Below are positions 22,744 through 34,948 of a DNA stretch of 64,000 nt, piece by piece. The DNA comes from Rosa chinensis (lineage: Eukaryota > Streptophyta > Magnoliopsida > Rosales > Rosaceae), in the NCBI RefSeq assembly GCF_002994745.2, contig NC_037092.1, forward strand, positions 85,170,824-85,234,823, in the 5' to 3' direction. The notes beneath the pieces are model-generated. The model saw only the letters and a list, made by a program, of their open reading frames with translations, had not been told where the DNA came from and did no database searches. The stretch's first letter is position 1; the number at the start of each line of letters is the position of its first letter. The translations under genes and the position numbers were made by a program.

Positions 22744-25700
22744 TCAATGTTGGTCATCATCTAGTTGGACTTCGTTGCTGCTGTTGAAATCAGAAGCAGA
22801 GATTGATAACTGGGGGCACGCATAGACATATAAGTGTTCCAATGAAGGGCGCTCGATTTCAATATCAATAGCACTGCTGCTAGTACTGGACAGCGTTGTG
22901 AGCTTTGGAAGACCTTTCAAAAGTAGGTTCTTCAAATGTGGAAGAACAATCTTGTTGCTCTCTGTTTCCTCACTTACATATGAGAGCAACAACTTCGACA
23001 GTAGAAGCGGTTTCACCAACTTGGGACAAGATTGCACATTCAATATCTTAAGATTACATACAGAGCCAGGTGGTAATTCACCAACACATAGCTCCTCCAA
23101 CCAATCCCCCAAATTGATTCTCAACTCTTCCAACAACACTTCTGCATCTAAGCGAGATTCTATATACAGATATACAGATATCTGAGTCCATGTAATCTCC
23201 CATGCACGGTCGTCTTCCTCGACAAGGTTAGTTAAGCCATAGCAATCTCTGTTCCATACATCCTCTGTTTTTTCTGTAACCACACTGATGAACCAATCGG
23301 GTAACTTATTCATGGTTTCGTCAATGGTCAATGCTCTTGAAGAACGATCTGGAAAGCCATCGTCCCAAGAGGGCCAACTGGGCTTTCTGAACCCGTATCT
23401 TCTGATACGTATATAAAAGTTGACCCAGTTTGGAATGAGCTCAACATTTTGAGGCAAGCATTCTACACCACATACGGAAACCTTCAAAGTGTTTAAATGT
23501 GACAAGACTGTTAACTCATCAAACTCAGCATTCTCACAAGGAAAACACAAGTAGTTTCCCCAAACTCAACCCCAGTCGCCAAAATACATATTCATGTACA
23601 GTTTTTCTAGGCTATGCAACCTTGATATCACTTGAGAGGGAACTGTCTCAAAACTAGTTTTGGTCCAGTCCAACATTCTTAACTTGGTCAAATTTCCCAT
23701 CTCTTTTGGAAATTTCTTAATATTACAGCCTCTCATACTGAGAATCTCAAGATTTTTCAGTTTTCTAAGCATGGATAAGTCAATAATGTACATGCAACAA
23801 TCTAAATGCAAAGCTTGGAGTCTGGTTAGAAGACTGAATGATGGAGGCAGTGATGAAATATTAGTTTTCCTAAGATCTAAGACCCTTGAATCATTGAGAC
23901 TTTGAAAAAAGGTTTTTGGGATCTCTCTTATATCAGCATTTCCTTGTAGCAATAAAATCTGAAGTTTTCAACATGCCAACTTGTTGGGAAGCTTGCAAAT
24001 GTTGCTCTCCATTAGAGAGATTGCTGAGTGGCCCTCATGCGCATCCATCGGCCAATGTTTTAAATCACAACGAGTTTTCACCAAAAACTGTTGGCCATAT
24101 GCAGACAATGCAATGGATATGGCAATATCTCGAATGACATTGTGCATCTTTACACATCCAACCTTCAGACCGTCCAAAAGCAAACAAGAATCTTTAAGGT
24201 GGTCGGTCACTGATTTTGCGTTGGCTCTGGCAGTTTCTATTGTGCAGTTGACATTTCGAAACAATCCTGTCCTGAAGACATACATCATCAAGTCTTCTAT
24301 TTGGATATCATAATCTTCTGGGAATAGGCAGCAAAGCAAGAAGCAATACTAGGCTTGACGTTTGGACACATCGGCATTATCATCCAGGTAATCATAGCTC
24401 AACTTTATACACTTGAACACATCTTTCTCCTCGTCAAGGTTGGCACGTTGAGACATCTCGAGTCTTCGAAGCTTTTATTTCCAAATGCCCTCACAACTGC
24501 TATCAACGCAACTGGGAGACCAGCACATTCTCTAGCTACCTATCTGGCTACTTCATAGAAATCTGTAGACTTTTGAAATGACTTTCTTGTCTTCTTCAAA
24601 AACAAGTTCCAAGCATCTTCTTCTGATAAGATACTGAGATGAATGTTTGCTTGGCTCTCCATAGAATGACAGACATACAATCTCCTTGTTGTGAATAGCA
24701 CTTTGGAATTGCATATTTGAAGCTCATTATATCTGGGAATTCCAATGCTTGACAGGTCCAGTCCATTCCAAATGTCGACCAAGATTATAAGGATCTTACT
24801 TCTTCTAAGTATCTCCTTCTGCAATCTACCGGCTCGTCCAATTTCTGACTCCTCCTCAATTTCAAGCCCAGCACCATCTGCAAGTGTGCCTTGAATGTTT
24901 CTTGTATTTGGAGTTTGAGATACAACAGCCATAATCACATGATCAAAAAGGCCCTTTTTTAGGGCTATAGCACTAAGGTATTTGACCAGAGTTGTCTTCC
25001 CAACTCCTCCCATTCCATAGACCCCAATGGCAGCGAACTCATCATTTTCTAATGTCTTCATGAGCTCAACCATGGCTTGTCTTGTTGCTTCAAATGCTTC
25101 AAAACCGCCATTCAACATTATTGAAATAGGCCGTACATCACTGCACACAACTTCCACAATGCGTTGGACAAGTTCTCTGTCAGACCTACAAGATCAAGAA
25201 GGGTCTCGTAGTGATCAGGCAAATAATAAATCCAAATGTACAGCTCTTAATTGTTAAGTATTACAATAGTTTCAAAATGCTTACCTATATTTGTTTGAAT
25301 CAAACCCAGATATATTGGCCACTTTTGTTAAAGAAACTCTCCACTTCTTCGCCTTCTCTACATTGTCATTGCCATGCCTAAACTTTTCTTCATGCTTAGT
25401 GAAGGCTTCTGCAAAACTGCCTCTTTGATTCCTCACATCAGAGGGATCCACATTATAGAAAATTGGCAGAACCATTGTCTTCTTGGCTTCAGATCATTGA
25501 AGTATCTTTATAAATTCATCCAAACACCATGTAGAAGAAGCATAGTTCGGTGACACCTCAATTGTTGCAAGGAGACTTGGAGAAATAGGCATCCCTTGGT
25601 CGTCCATGAATGTTTTTATTCCTCTGTTTTGCTGTTCATGGTATAAATAGGATACAATACGCTTGGGAGTGTCTTGACCCCTAAAGCTCAAGAACACATC

Positions 25701-25769
25701 ATGCTTCCACTGAGAAGATAGTTAATCTGAAGCAAGAGATGCAGATGCTCGTTGGGTGCTCGAGGCCAT
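22744..25769 (-). pseudogene. NLR copy C: TIR-NB-ARC-LRR pseudogene
   Basis: The start codon is probably at 25,769 (MASSTQRASASLASD), followed at once by an in-frame TAA. The TIR (DVFLSFRGQDTPK, NYASSTWCLDEF) lacks about ten residues before NYASS and has an in-frame TGA at 25,494-25,496. An intron (about 25,285 to 25,186) leads to the NB-ARC: GVYGMGGVGKTTLV, VVSQTPNTRNIQ, LIILVDIW (Asp-Asp changed to Val-Asp), SKVLFTTRRL. A TAG falls next to the GLPL motif and a frameshift and deletion follow; then CCLFPEDYDIQIED and KMHNVIRD (MHD changed to MHN). The LRR runs from about 23,950 to 22,744 in two frames. Several independent lesions mean it is not functional. Confidence 0.9.
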
Positions 25770-27040
25770 TGAAAACACCAAAAATAAAACAAACAATTTC
25801 TCAAGATCAGGCAGGAAAGCAACAACAAGAAGCAAAGCAGAAACCAAATGGAAAAGATTACACCAAGGAGGTGAAAGGAACAGATCACCAAAAAGAGAAA
25901 ACACCATGAAAGAAAACTTGATTGACGATTTGTATAGGAGAGGAGCCTATGGAATTTAGGCAGTAAGCATCAGGCATCAGGCAAATAATAGTATATGTCA
26001 TTGTCTCCACTGAGTCTCAACGGGTAATGGCCAAATTTCCCTTACGGATATTCGTTTTAGTCCGTCATTTCTTATGTTAGCAGCTGTTGTCAGCTAGAGA
26101 AAAATAAATCTTATTCACAACATAAAAGAATCAATTAGAGACTTCTTCCATAGTTCCATAGGTTTTGTTTTATCAGTCATTCTCTAAGCATTGTTAAAAA
26201 TACAAACCACATAACGAATTCACAAAGAGGCGTATTCAAAATGACAAGCTGAAACAATGAGACAAACAATTACAAGCTTCAGGTTGCAATGGAAAGATTG
26301 TTAGTTTTATTATCAATATACAGTCAACTATGTTTGAACTCCATGAGTTTTTCTGAATGAATAATGTAGAGTAATGGATCCTAGAAAGAGTTTGTCACAT
26401 AAATACATTGATCATTCATAAACATAATGTTGGCCATGTACGAAACAATTGAAAAGCGGACATGATGGCATCATCCAACTTATAATAAAAGCACATTTCT
26501 TTCACTCTGCTTTAGGTACTTACGCTTATCGAACTAAGCAAATGTAAACTTCTCTTCTCCTTTCCATAAATTCTTGTTTCATGAAATTTTTTTACAAACG
26601 TACTACAACAAAATAGCAATGCAATGGGAAACCAAGATATTTAGAGAAAATTATTTCACTGACTGAAAATATTAGAAGCTACTGAATTGTAGGCTTACCT
26701 GCTCCCATACTCTTCTTGGTTTAGAGGTTACCTTCTTCCATACCCAACCTGGTGTAGGGGTGTTCCTTGTTTTAAGGTTCCTCCTCACTCTACAGTTCTG
26801 CAGCAAGGTTCTTCTAGGTCCTAGTTTTATGGCTCATAGTCGTTAGGAGTGATTTGTGGTAATGATTCACAGTCCTTGACCCGTTGGTCATTAGCCTGTT
26901 ATGTCTTCCACTTTATATAGTCTGTATCTTGTACATGTTTTGTGTGATCAATAATACAAACACCAACATTCAAATTCAACAGAAAACAAGTCTAATACTT
27001 AAACACTTCCATTAATAGAGTTAAAGCAGAGTGGTTTACA
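25770..27040. other. Upstream region of NLR C
   Basis: AT-rich sequence without coding signal. It should hold the promoter of copy C if the start at 25,769 is right; I see no clear TATA box that I would commit to. Confidence 0.3.
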
Positions 27041-27044
27041 AACC

Positions 27045-27112
27045 AGAAAAAAAGAGGCAGAAGTCGGTTCAGCTGAAGGAAGAGATGCAGAGGCTCTTTG
27101 AGTGTTGAAAAA
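27045..27112 (-). pseudogene. Relic of an NLR N-terminus
   Basis: The minus strand reads NTQRASASLPSAEPTSASF, matching the N-terminus of copy C (STQRASASLAS) and the Ser/Ala leader of copy E. No TIR follows. It marks another, almost fully lost, member of the tandem array. Confidence 0.55.
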
Positions 27113-27329
27113 CCACCCTAAAAAAATGTGCAGGTCTCAAAGAGAACGGGCAACAAGGCACCAACAAAGAAGCGAAGAAGAAACTACAGAAACCGTTTAA
27201 AAAAAAACCCCAAATCCACTTATATATTTGATTAACTGTGCTCAGCCACTTTAGGCTCCATAGGCCATAGCCTCCTCAATACAAAGTAAAGCACCCAAGT
27301 TAAGAAAGACTAAAGGTTGAAGAAATTAA

Positions 27330-28790
27330 TGTTGGTTCTTTCTGGCATACTCTATTGGTCTTGACCTAGACACACTCACACACCGGCCTTTTGGAAGAGT
27401 GTTAACATATGAGGCCTTTACTCTGTCACAATTGAAGTCCAATTAATCTTATGGACTGAAAACCTGTAAGATTGAGAAATGGAACAATAAGTTGACTATG
27501 ATGCATTTGAAATCTTATTCAGAACCAAATGCTGATGTTTTAGCCCCACTGGGACAAGCTTAACAAATAAAAACTCTTGGAATCAAGGTGCATAACAGTA
27601 ACACTCCATATTGCATCTTTCCATACTTTAGACTGTACCTCTATTTATTACTAGATTTTCAATGAACTGTGTTCATCTAGTTCTTGTCTCAATCAAATAA
27701 TTTCAAGTTTGATGTTCATTAATCATTGCTTTCATTTCTGCAAAATTTAAATTCATCTTTCAGCTTAAATTTTAGGTATCATTAGGCGACACCATACTTA
27801 CGTTATGTTTATCTTTATACCAATGTGAACATCCTAATTTGCAGAACATTATGGTCTGCCATATAACACATCGATCATTTATCATCATTGTATCATGTAC
27901 AACCAAAAGAATTTAATCGCGATCGGATCCCAAAACTAAATAATGCAATTGGAACCAACATGCCTAGAGCAAATAATGTTATTAACTGAAAACACATCTT
28001 AATACTAAACCGAGGAAAATAATGGAGTAATTAGGTGATAATATTACCATGTTCATCTCAGTTCCTTAATAGTTATTATCCAAGCATATTGATGACTGTT
28101 ATCACATTTTAGCAAGCATATTGGAGAAGCAAATGTCCAATTTCAAAAACTTCAATACTAAACCGGCAAAACAATGAAGAGAACATGAAATAAAGGTGTT
28201 CCGATTTTGAGCCAATATTGGCATAGGAGCCAGAAGCCAACAGAATACAAAATGCTAATAGAAAACCAAATTCTGAACTCTTTGTAATAAAATAGAAACA
28301 CTAATTAAAACCCACAAAGACTAGAATTGTAAGAGGGAAGTGAAAGTGAAATAGAGTTTATGTTACCAATCAATAATCAATGAGTCATCAAACTACTCAT
28401 CATCAAGCACAATCCCACAATCCGTACAGTAAAGATTTCAACTTTCCCACAATCTTTAATAAAAAATTTCATAAATCATAAGCAAGTTATTGAATACAGA
28501 GTTACTCATGAATCATAATAATCATTGATCAAGATTCGAAGAAGCATAAAAAACATATTAAGCAAGTGAAGATCATAGAGAGTAGAAAGTATCTTAACTA
28601 ATCAGCAGACAACTCCTCCGTCAGAGGAGGAAGGGGACGACGGAGTTGGAGCAAGAAGCGGGTAACCTGCACGCGCCGAACCAGAGCGTGAAGCAGCCAG
28701 TTCATTGCGTCTGCGCGCGAAGTTCTCTGTTCTCGCTTCGTAGACTGGGCCTTTAGTTAGGGTGTTTGCATCCCCGCACGGCCCAACCCA
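27330..28790. repeat. Duplicated segment, right copy
   Basis: Partner of 165-2,050, same orientation, about 27 kb away. The shared landmarks are listed under the left copy. The shared part ends with 'tagactgggcc...tagttagggtg', about 28,740-28,765 here and 2,022-2,045 there. The copies bracket NLR C and everything to its left. Confidence 0.6.
28598..28705 (-). other. Short exon-like ORF in the duplicated segment
   Basis: A 35-residue frame starts at the ATG at 28,705: MNWLLHALVRRVQVTR, then FLLQLRRPLPP. It is rich in Arg and Leu with no early acidic residue, like a mitochondrial targeting sequence. The left copy (about 1,907-2,030) keeps RRVDVTRFFLQLRRP in frame although the DNA differs, which hints at past coding constraint. 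Similar first exons occur in nuclear genes for organelle proteins, but no downstream exons were identified with confidence. Confidence 0.3.
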
Positions 28791-29370
28791 TTGGCCCTAT
28801 GGGTCATGTGGCCCTTGTGTTCTAAGCTCATTTTCAAGCCCGCCCGCGTAGGATTGAAGTCCAACCTAGCCCTTGTATTAAGGCGGATCAGCCCGGCCTT
28901 TTGTCAAATATGATAGGGTATGGGCCAAGAAAATAAATCCCGGCCCGGCTCTCCTATGTCCTATCTGGCTCATTTTGAGTGCTTAAGGGCCAAGCATGCC
29001 CAATCGAGCTCTAATTCTATGTTTTCTATTTTCTAAATATGTTTATTTTATTTGTATCAACATACAAATTATCTCTTTTTTAATTTTATTTTTTTATTTT
29101 TTATTTTTTTTATCAAATAAACAACTCATATACAACAACAGTTTATTGTGAGTTGAATTCACGACCTCCCACTTATAAAGGAGAGACTTATGTCATTAGA
29201 TCAAATAGTATTGAGCATCTCTTTCTTAGTTTGTAATTGATTTAGTAAGCTTTATTTTCTTTAATTTTTTTCTTTATTAAACAATAATCAATTTTGGAAG
29301 ATTTAGAGAGATAATTAATTGAATATAACCACCTTAACTAATATTTATAAATATTATTAAGATAATTCTA

Positions 29371-29752
29371 TATATATATACGGCCCGATCAAGAGAGGAC
29401 GTCCACACTTTCGCTAAAGTGCGGACGACGGCGTTGCAGCCCCGCTCAAGCCTCAACGGCGGCGCGAATAGGGCCGGAAGCATCCCAGACGGCTTCTGGA
29501 CAGCGATTGAGGTCGGAGGAGGTCGAGGTTGCAGGTTTCAGGGTAACAACCTCACCTACAACTACAACCTGACCTACAACGCTGCAACTTCGTCGCCGAC
29601 GACTCCACCCAACTGCAGACTGGTCCGTTCAACCCCTGGCCTCCCTCTGACAACTGGCACCACACCGTCGTGGCCTGAGTTGGGCCGCAGCGCCGTCATC
29701 CGCACTTTAGTGAAAGTGCGTACGTTTTCTCTCGATCAGCTCCGTATATATA
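29371..29752. mobile_element. Fold-back element with ~60-bp inverted ends
   Basis: The two ends are near-perfect inverted repeats of about 60 bp, from tatatatacgg...gatcaagaga to gcactttcactaaagtgcgg. Within each arm 'cacttt(c)...aaagtg' is itself palindromic. The 250-bp interior is strongly GC-rich compared with its AT-rich surroundings and stays open for 121 codons on the plus strand (29,419-29,784), but with repetitive N, Y, T composition and no known domain. The target duplication is hidden in the TA repeats at the ends. A non-autonomous DNA transposon is the best reading. Confidence 0.75.
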
Positions 29753-31580
29753 TGTTATTTATGGTCAACAAAAAAAAAATATAGGAATGAGTTTCAAATT
29801 ACCAATCCAGGCAACCATTAAGCCACATTTTGAAAAAAAAAAAAAGTATCTTTTTTTTTTTGGTTAAATGAACTTAGGCACGTTTAGACCTATTCAGAAG
29901 GGCCGGCCTTTTTGACCTTTACGGCTCGACCCTAATAGGTGTGTAAAGACTAACATATTTAAGCCTCAGCCTGGCCTAAACCTAAAATTTGTTGACTTTA
30001 ACTAAACCCTAAAATTTAAGTAGGGTCGGCCTCAACCCAGCCCATGATAACCCCTAGGTGGCCCTAGACAAGGCTCCACTTTTTGAAATAATATACTCTC
30101 AGTGTGATGCTACATGCTTCGCTGAAGGAAAGTTGCTTGCCTCAAAAACTGCTTGATCTTAATTAAAATCGTTTTCATATATAAAAGTGTAGCTTCAAGT
30201 TAGTCCAGAAAACGGGTTATGGTCCTAGACATCGACCTTCGTTTTGGAGCACTGGTTTCTTAACCTGTAAAACCATTCTAGTGATTATACCGTCAAAGCT
30301 AGCCAAAACACTAACTAATATCATATTGATACAATATTCGTTTCATATTACACTTCAATTCTGTAATCAGGTACATCTCGAAAGATTTTATCTTGATCAT
30401 GTTAACTAATCTCTTGATTCTCACGAAGTTTATGGGATGGTTGCAGCTGGAATCCCTTAGGAAGTTGTTTTTTTCACATGATGCATGATACATTGGCACA
30501 TCAGTTGGATCAATCAACTTTGTGTCTTCAGCTAGATCACCAACCTTTGGAATATATCGACATATCCGTGATATATGTGTCTAAACTATGTAATATTTGG
30601 ATTAATCTAAACAAAATGCTAATCCAAAATTGATCCATTATGAGTAGTGAGCCCAAATTTAGAATACTCAGTACTATGAAATCAATCAGAAATGCTTACA
30701 TAAAACACTGGAAGATGTAAGAGGGACAAAAACAAAGAAACACTAGTTTTACATCAACTATGTAATCAAATTTATCCCAAAGCTCAATCCCACCCACCCT
30801 CTATTGAAGAACAATCATATATTGTAAAAATGTTCAACTCTTCTAAACTAACAAGAACCCAAGAAAGAATCATCAGCTATCGAGGAACACAAGTGACCTT
30901 GATTAGTGGGCAAGTCTTGGCTTTCGGGTCGCTGACGACAAGGCTTCAGCGAGAAGCGGTGATCTCCACGTGAGGAAATGAGCTGAGCGAGCGGCCACTT
31001 CTTCGGGTCTGTCTGTGCGGTCTTTCCAAATTCTTATGACGACTAAGAATGTATTGGATTGGTCCAATCGTGACCCATGTGATTGGGCCTAGCCTGTAAT
31101 GGACTTTTGTATTTATAATATGAGGACCAAAATCTAGACTGTTTTATAAACAATTTCTCATTTGCAGCGTTAGTAATTTAGTATCCACAAGTTTAAAAAT
31201 GCTTACCGCAAAGAGACTATGATGCACATCTCACGGAAGAGTCTATGTAAACGCATGTCTAATGCCTTAATATACATCTTGACCGACAAAAATAAACAAA
31301 AATTTATTCTTAATAATGCAGAATTACAATCTCAAGCTACACATTATTGTTAAGGATAACAACCCTGTTGAGGAATCCAATATTTCTTCTCTGTTTCTTC
31401 TCCACATATCAGCTCTGGTCACACATTTCTCCAACATATAATAGTAATTGTGAAATACAACAAGTAATACTTCAGATAAGTGACTCTGTAATCAGCTAGC
31501 AGCAGAACCAAATGAAGTTTATAATAAACAAACATACCTGCTCTGTAGAAACATGTTACGTTATGAAGATGGACTTGGTT
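29753..31580. other. Intergenic region with a repeated segment
   Basis: Mostly non-coding. The minus-strand stretch 30,440-30,545 (VGDLAEDTKLID...) is similar to 32,840-32,990 (VGHLAEAAKPID...) in reading and order, so a short segment is duplicated; its function is unknown. Near 29,870-30,060 'ggccggcc' and 'gcccagcccatg' words resemble subterminal repeats of DNA transposons, without definable ends. Confidence 0.35.
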
Positions 31581-31740
31581 TCAAAGATTAAAATCAGGTG
31601 TCGAAAACAGAAGGCAGTCGTCCAAATGCAAATGTTCTAATGAAGGGCATTCCATATAAATAGTAGCAGTTCCACCGCTGAACACCCCTGTAAGCTGTGG
31701 AAGAGCATACAGGAGCAAGTTCTTCAAATCTAGAAAAACA
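31581..31740 (-). pseudogene. LRR tail relic
   Basis: The minus strand reads LDLKNLLLYALPQLTGVFSG, then ECPSLEHLHLDDC and a stop at 31,581. It matches the C-terminal LRR units of genes C, D and E (LKNLxLxxLPxL...ECPSLEHL). About 50 residues remain; upstream NLR sequence is lost or unrecognisable. Confidence 0.8.
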
Positions 31741-31744
31741 ATGA

Positions 31745-34470
31745 TCTTGTTACAATGATCTTGTTCTTCTTCCCGTTTTCCTGGCTTGGTTCAATAAGGC
31801 CTTCCTAGCTACGACAATCTTCTACCCAAATGTCTACCAATGGAAAGGCCTTGAGCTGCCGCGGATGTGAAAAACCTTTTCCAAAGCACAACCTAGCACT
31901 GAATCAAGAGCAAAAAATTGACTAATTCAAAAGCATTGCCCCAGTAGCTGCTATCCAATGCAAGTTTTTATTTCTTTATGAATGTATCATCTTGTGCTGA
32001 CAGGGATACTTTTGGAACACCTGATAAATAGAAAGAGATACAAATTATAGCATATAGCATAACATCACCTATGCTAGTAAAAATTCAACCTGTAGCTCAA
32101 TGCCGAAGATGGTATCAGAAAATTTTAACACTGGATGTTCTTCCTACAGTTTCCATAGTTGTCATGTTTAAATTTAACAAATTTTCCTCTTTTGGAATAA
32201 ACAAAATTGCAAAGGAAATTAAGCCTTCTGCTAGTACACAAACAGATGCAACACCAACAATTTCCTATACATGTATCATTTTCCTCAACTTTTCTCAGCA
32301 TTAAAGCAAAAGAAAATAGATAAACGCTGCCAATAATGAGCTAAAACCCAATCATAAGCTGTCGATACATGGCATGAGGAAATTCCTGCCAGTGAACACC
32401 AGATATTGTTACTGAGTTCTTGATCGATGAACGTAATCACATTTTAGTAATTAATTTGGAGAACCACATGTCACAAAATGAAAGCTAGCTTAAGCTAATA
32501 TAAAACAGACAAACAACATATATTGAGCGATACTTGCATGACTAATGCAGGTGTATTAATAGGGAAGCACAAGACCCAAACCATCTAAGATAATACATAG
32601 AATTTTTATCAGTACCGGTACTGCTACTGGGTAAGATATAAGAAACACCTTCAAGGACATGAGTCTGGCCTTTGAATGGAAACTCAGAAATGCTGTAGAA
32701 CTACCATAATACGAGCATAATTAGACCATAAATCACTTGACTGGTGTTGCTACAATTTCAGCATAGATATATATTACAGTATTCTTGAATTTTTTAACAA
32801 TTTTATTTACAAATACCAGTGGCAAGAATCAAATGTCATCCTGATTGAGCATGTCAACTAATCTCTTCACTCTCCAAGGTTCCTAGAATGGCTGTTACAA
32901 TCTCTCTGGCTGTTTTGAAAGTCACGATCCAGTAAAGCTTCTAGTGTATCAATTGGTTTTGCAGCCTCAGCTAGATGACCAACCCTGAACATAATGAAAA
33001 ACAAGTGAAGGAGTGAACTACTTTGAAAAAATTCTTTCTTTTAAGCAGCAAAACACTACTTCTTGCAGTTACAATTATCATATGAGTTGCTTATCCTAAA
33101 TGTCAATTGACTGCTTCTCTTGAATGAGTTAATGATACCAGAAATCTTTGTATATTCAGTTTTTTAAGTTAAAATCAACCACCTCTTCTAGTGTATTAAC
33201 TGAGAATTCACCCTGTAAGTTCATCAATCTGCACCCCACATTCCCACATATTAATAGAAAAAAAAAGAGCTTAATTTGGTTTACAGGGATGGGAGTCAAT
33301 TAGCTATGCGTTGTGGTAGTATGACTCCAAACTTTAGATAAGGATCTTGATGCATATGACAGAAGTTGTTAAGAATTTAATTCAAAATGCTAACACTACT
33401 TCTCTTCGATCATCCCCATGCTAGCTGTAAACACAATTATTGATGACTACAGAATCATCACTCAAAGGACTAATTTCAAAATGCTAACACAATTTCTCTT
33501 CATCCCCATGGCTAGCTGCAATAACATTGATGACTAACTCTTGCCACACAAAGACTAATTTCTACAGAGATAATATATTTTGTGTGTGTGTGTGTTAATA
33601 GTACCCATTCATAGGTTACAAATTTCTGCTTCATATGCAGAGTATATTTCCACTTACAACCTTCAAGCCAAATAAGTCACAATCTCTCAAATAAATGAAG
33701 ATTGAAGACTAAATGAAATGACTAAATACATGATGTATGCAATCATCCTGATTCAAATTTGTTTCAAACTAGACATTTTCATATACCAGTGAATCAGTAA
33801 TTTGTATTAGTAAGTAGTGAAAACAAAACAATCCTCAAGGATACAAAGTTTTCTGTGTGATATTATTTTTTTCTCACAAATTTATTATTTTCCATCAATT
33901 AATCATCAAAATTTAAAAAAAAAAAAGATTGATAATGACGAATGGTAACAAAAAAAAAAAGAATATAAGAGCGAAAAAGAAAATTGTAGTTAAAATTTGC
34001 TTGCTGTACTGATACACAGAAGATTGGGAAAGCAAATGAATAATGAGAATGTTAAGACCTCCTTCTTGACCTAGGCAGATTACTCTCTGCACCCAATTAG
34101 TCAAGCCTTAATCTTGCATTAGCAAACCACTTAGTTGACCCAACACTTGGTTGTGGTCCTGGACACATGTCACTCTGCTGACTTATTCCAGCTCAACTCT
34201 CTTAGCTTATATGCTGTACGCAAGACCAGTTATGGTCAGACTGGAATTATGAATGAATCTTAGTTTTTTCCCTTGTTTCAATTTGCAATTACTCTTTCGA
34301 ACTCAACAGAGAACTCCATATATGTTACCAGAATGTCTTTTTAAGACAAATAACAGTTTTAGTTTTTATGGCATCGCAAGAAATCTACCATTCAATGAAA
34401 AGAAAATAGAAAAGAAAAGAATTCAGTTGATGACACAGCATCATACCTCGACAAAGAAATAGAGCTGAAC
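31745..34470. other. Intergenic, no supported gene
   Basis: AT-rich, with poly-A/T runs and a short (TG)n at about 33,582. Holds the second copy of the short segment described at 29,753-31,580. The rest is featureless. Confidence 0.35.
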
Positions 34471-34474
34471 TTGT

Positions 34475-34582
34475 TTACTCCCTGCTCTGGAAGTCAGAAG
34501 CTGAGGGACCACTGCAAGCCAGCAGGACCATTACATGGTCTCCATCTACTTTGACAGACTTCACAATTGGAAACCAGATGTT
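34475..34582 (-). other. Conserved segment 3' of NLR D
   Basis: After an acceptor-like 'gcaacag' the minus strand reads NIWFPIVKSVKVDGDHVMVL and on to a TAA at 34,475. A weaker relative (NMRFSMKS...WEAYAWFLL) lies at about 37,380-37,470, in the same position relative to gene E. A donor CAG/GTATGT overlaps the end of the LRR frame of D (34,965), so the segment may be a terminal exon; however the phase from that donor would not give this frame. It could equally be 3' UTR. Confidence 0.35.
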
Positions 34583-34948
34583 CTGTTGCATCGAATTGGG
34601 AAAAAATATACATTATTATTAAATATTATAAATTTTAACATAAAAACAACATTCTGAGAGTGTCTATAACATTTTATGTAATTTGCATTACTAAGTAAAG
34701 AAAACAATACAATCATCACCGAGTTGAAGTATTCTATATAATTTTGCCTCTTTTTTTTTTGTTAAGAACAAAAATAAAAAGGCTATTTTTAAATTTGCTT
34801 GATGTTCTGTCGTGGGGAACTCATTTGTATTAAAAGATTGGGAAGAATAAAAATTGAATCGCACATATTAATTGATCAAACCATCTTTGCCCAATTGCTA
34901 CCCTACAAAATATCAAAATATAGAATAAAAGACAAATTAAGTAATATT

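Noticed and set aside
28755..30060. A large hAT element with 'gcccggcc' subterminal words and TAGGG-type ends
   Set aside because: The supposed left end (tagttagggtg) also occurs in the duplicated segment at about 2,040, so it is part of the older duplication; no 8-bp target repeat was found.
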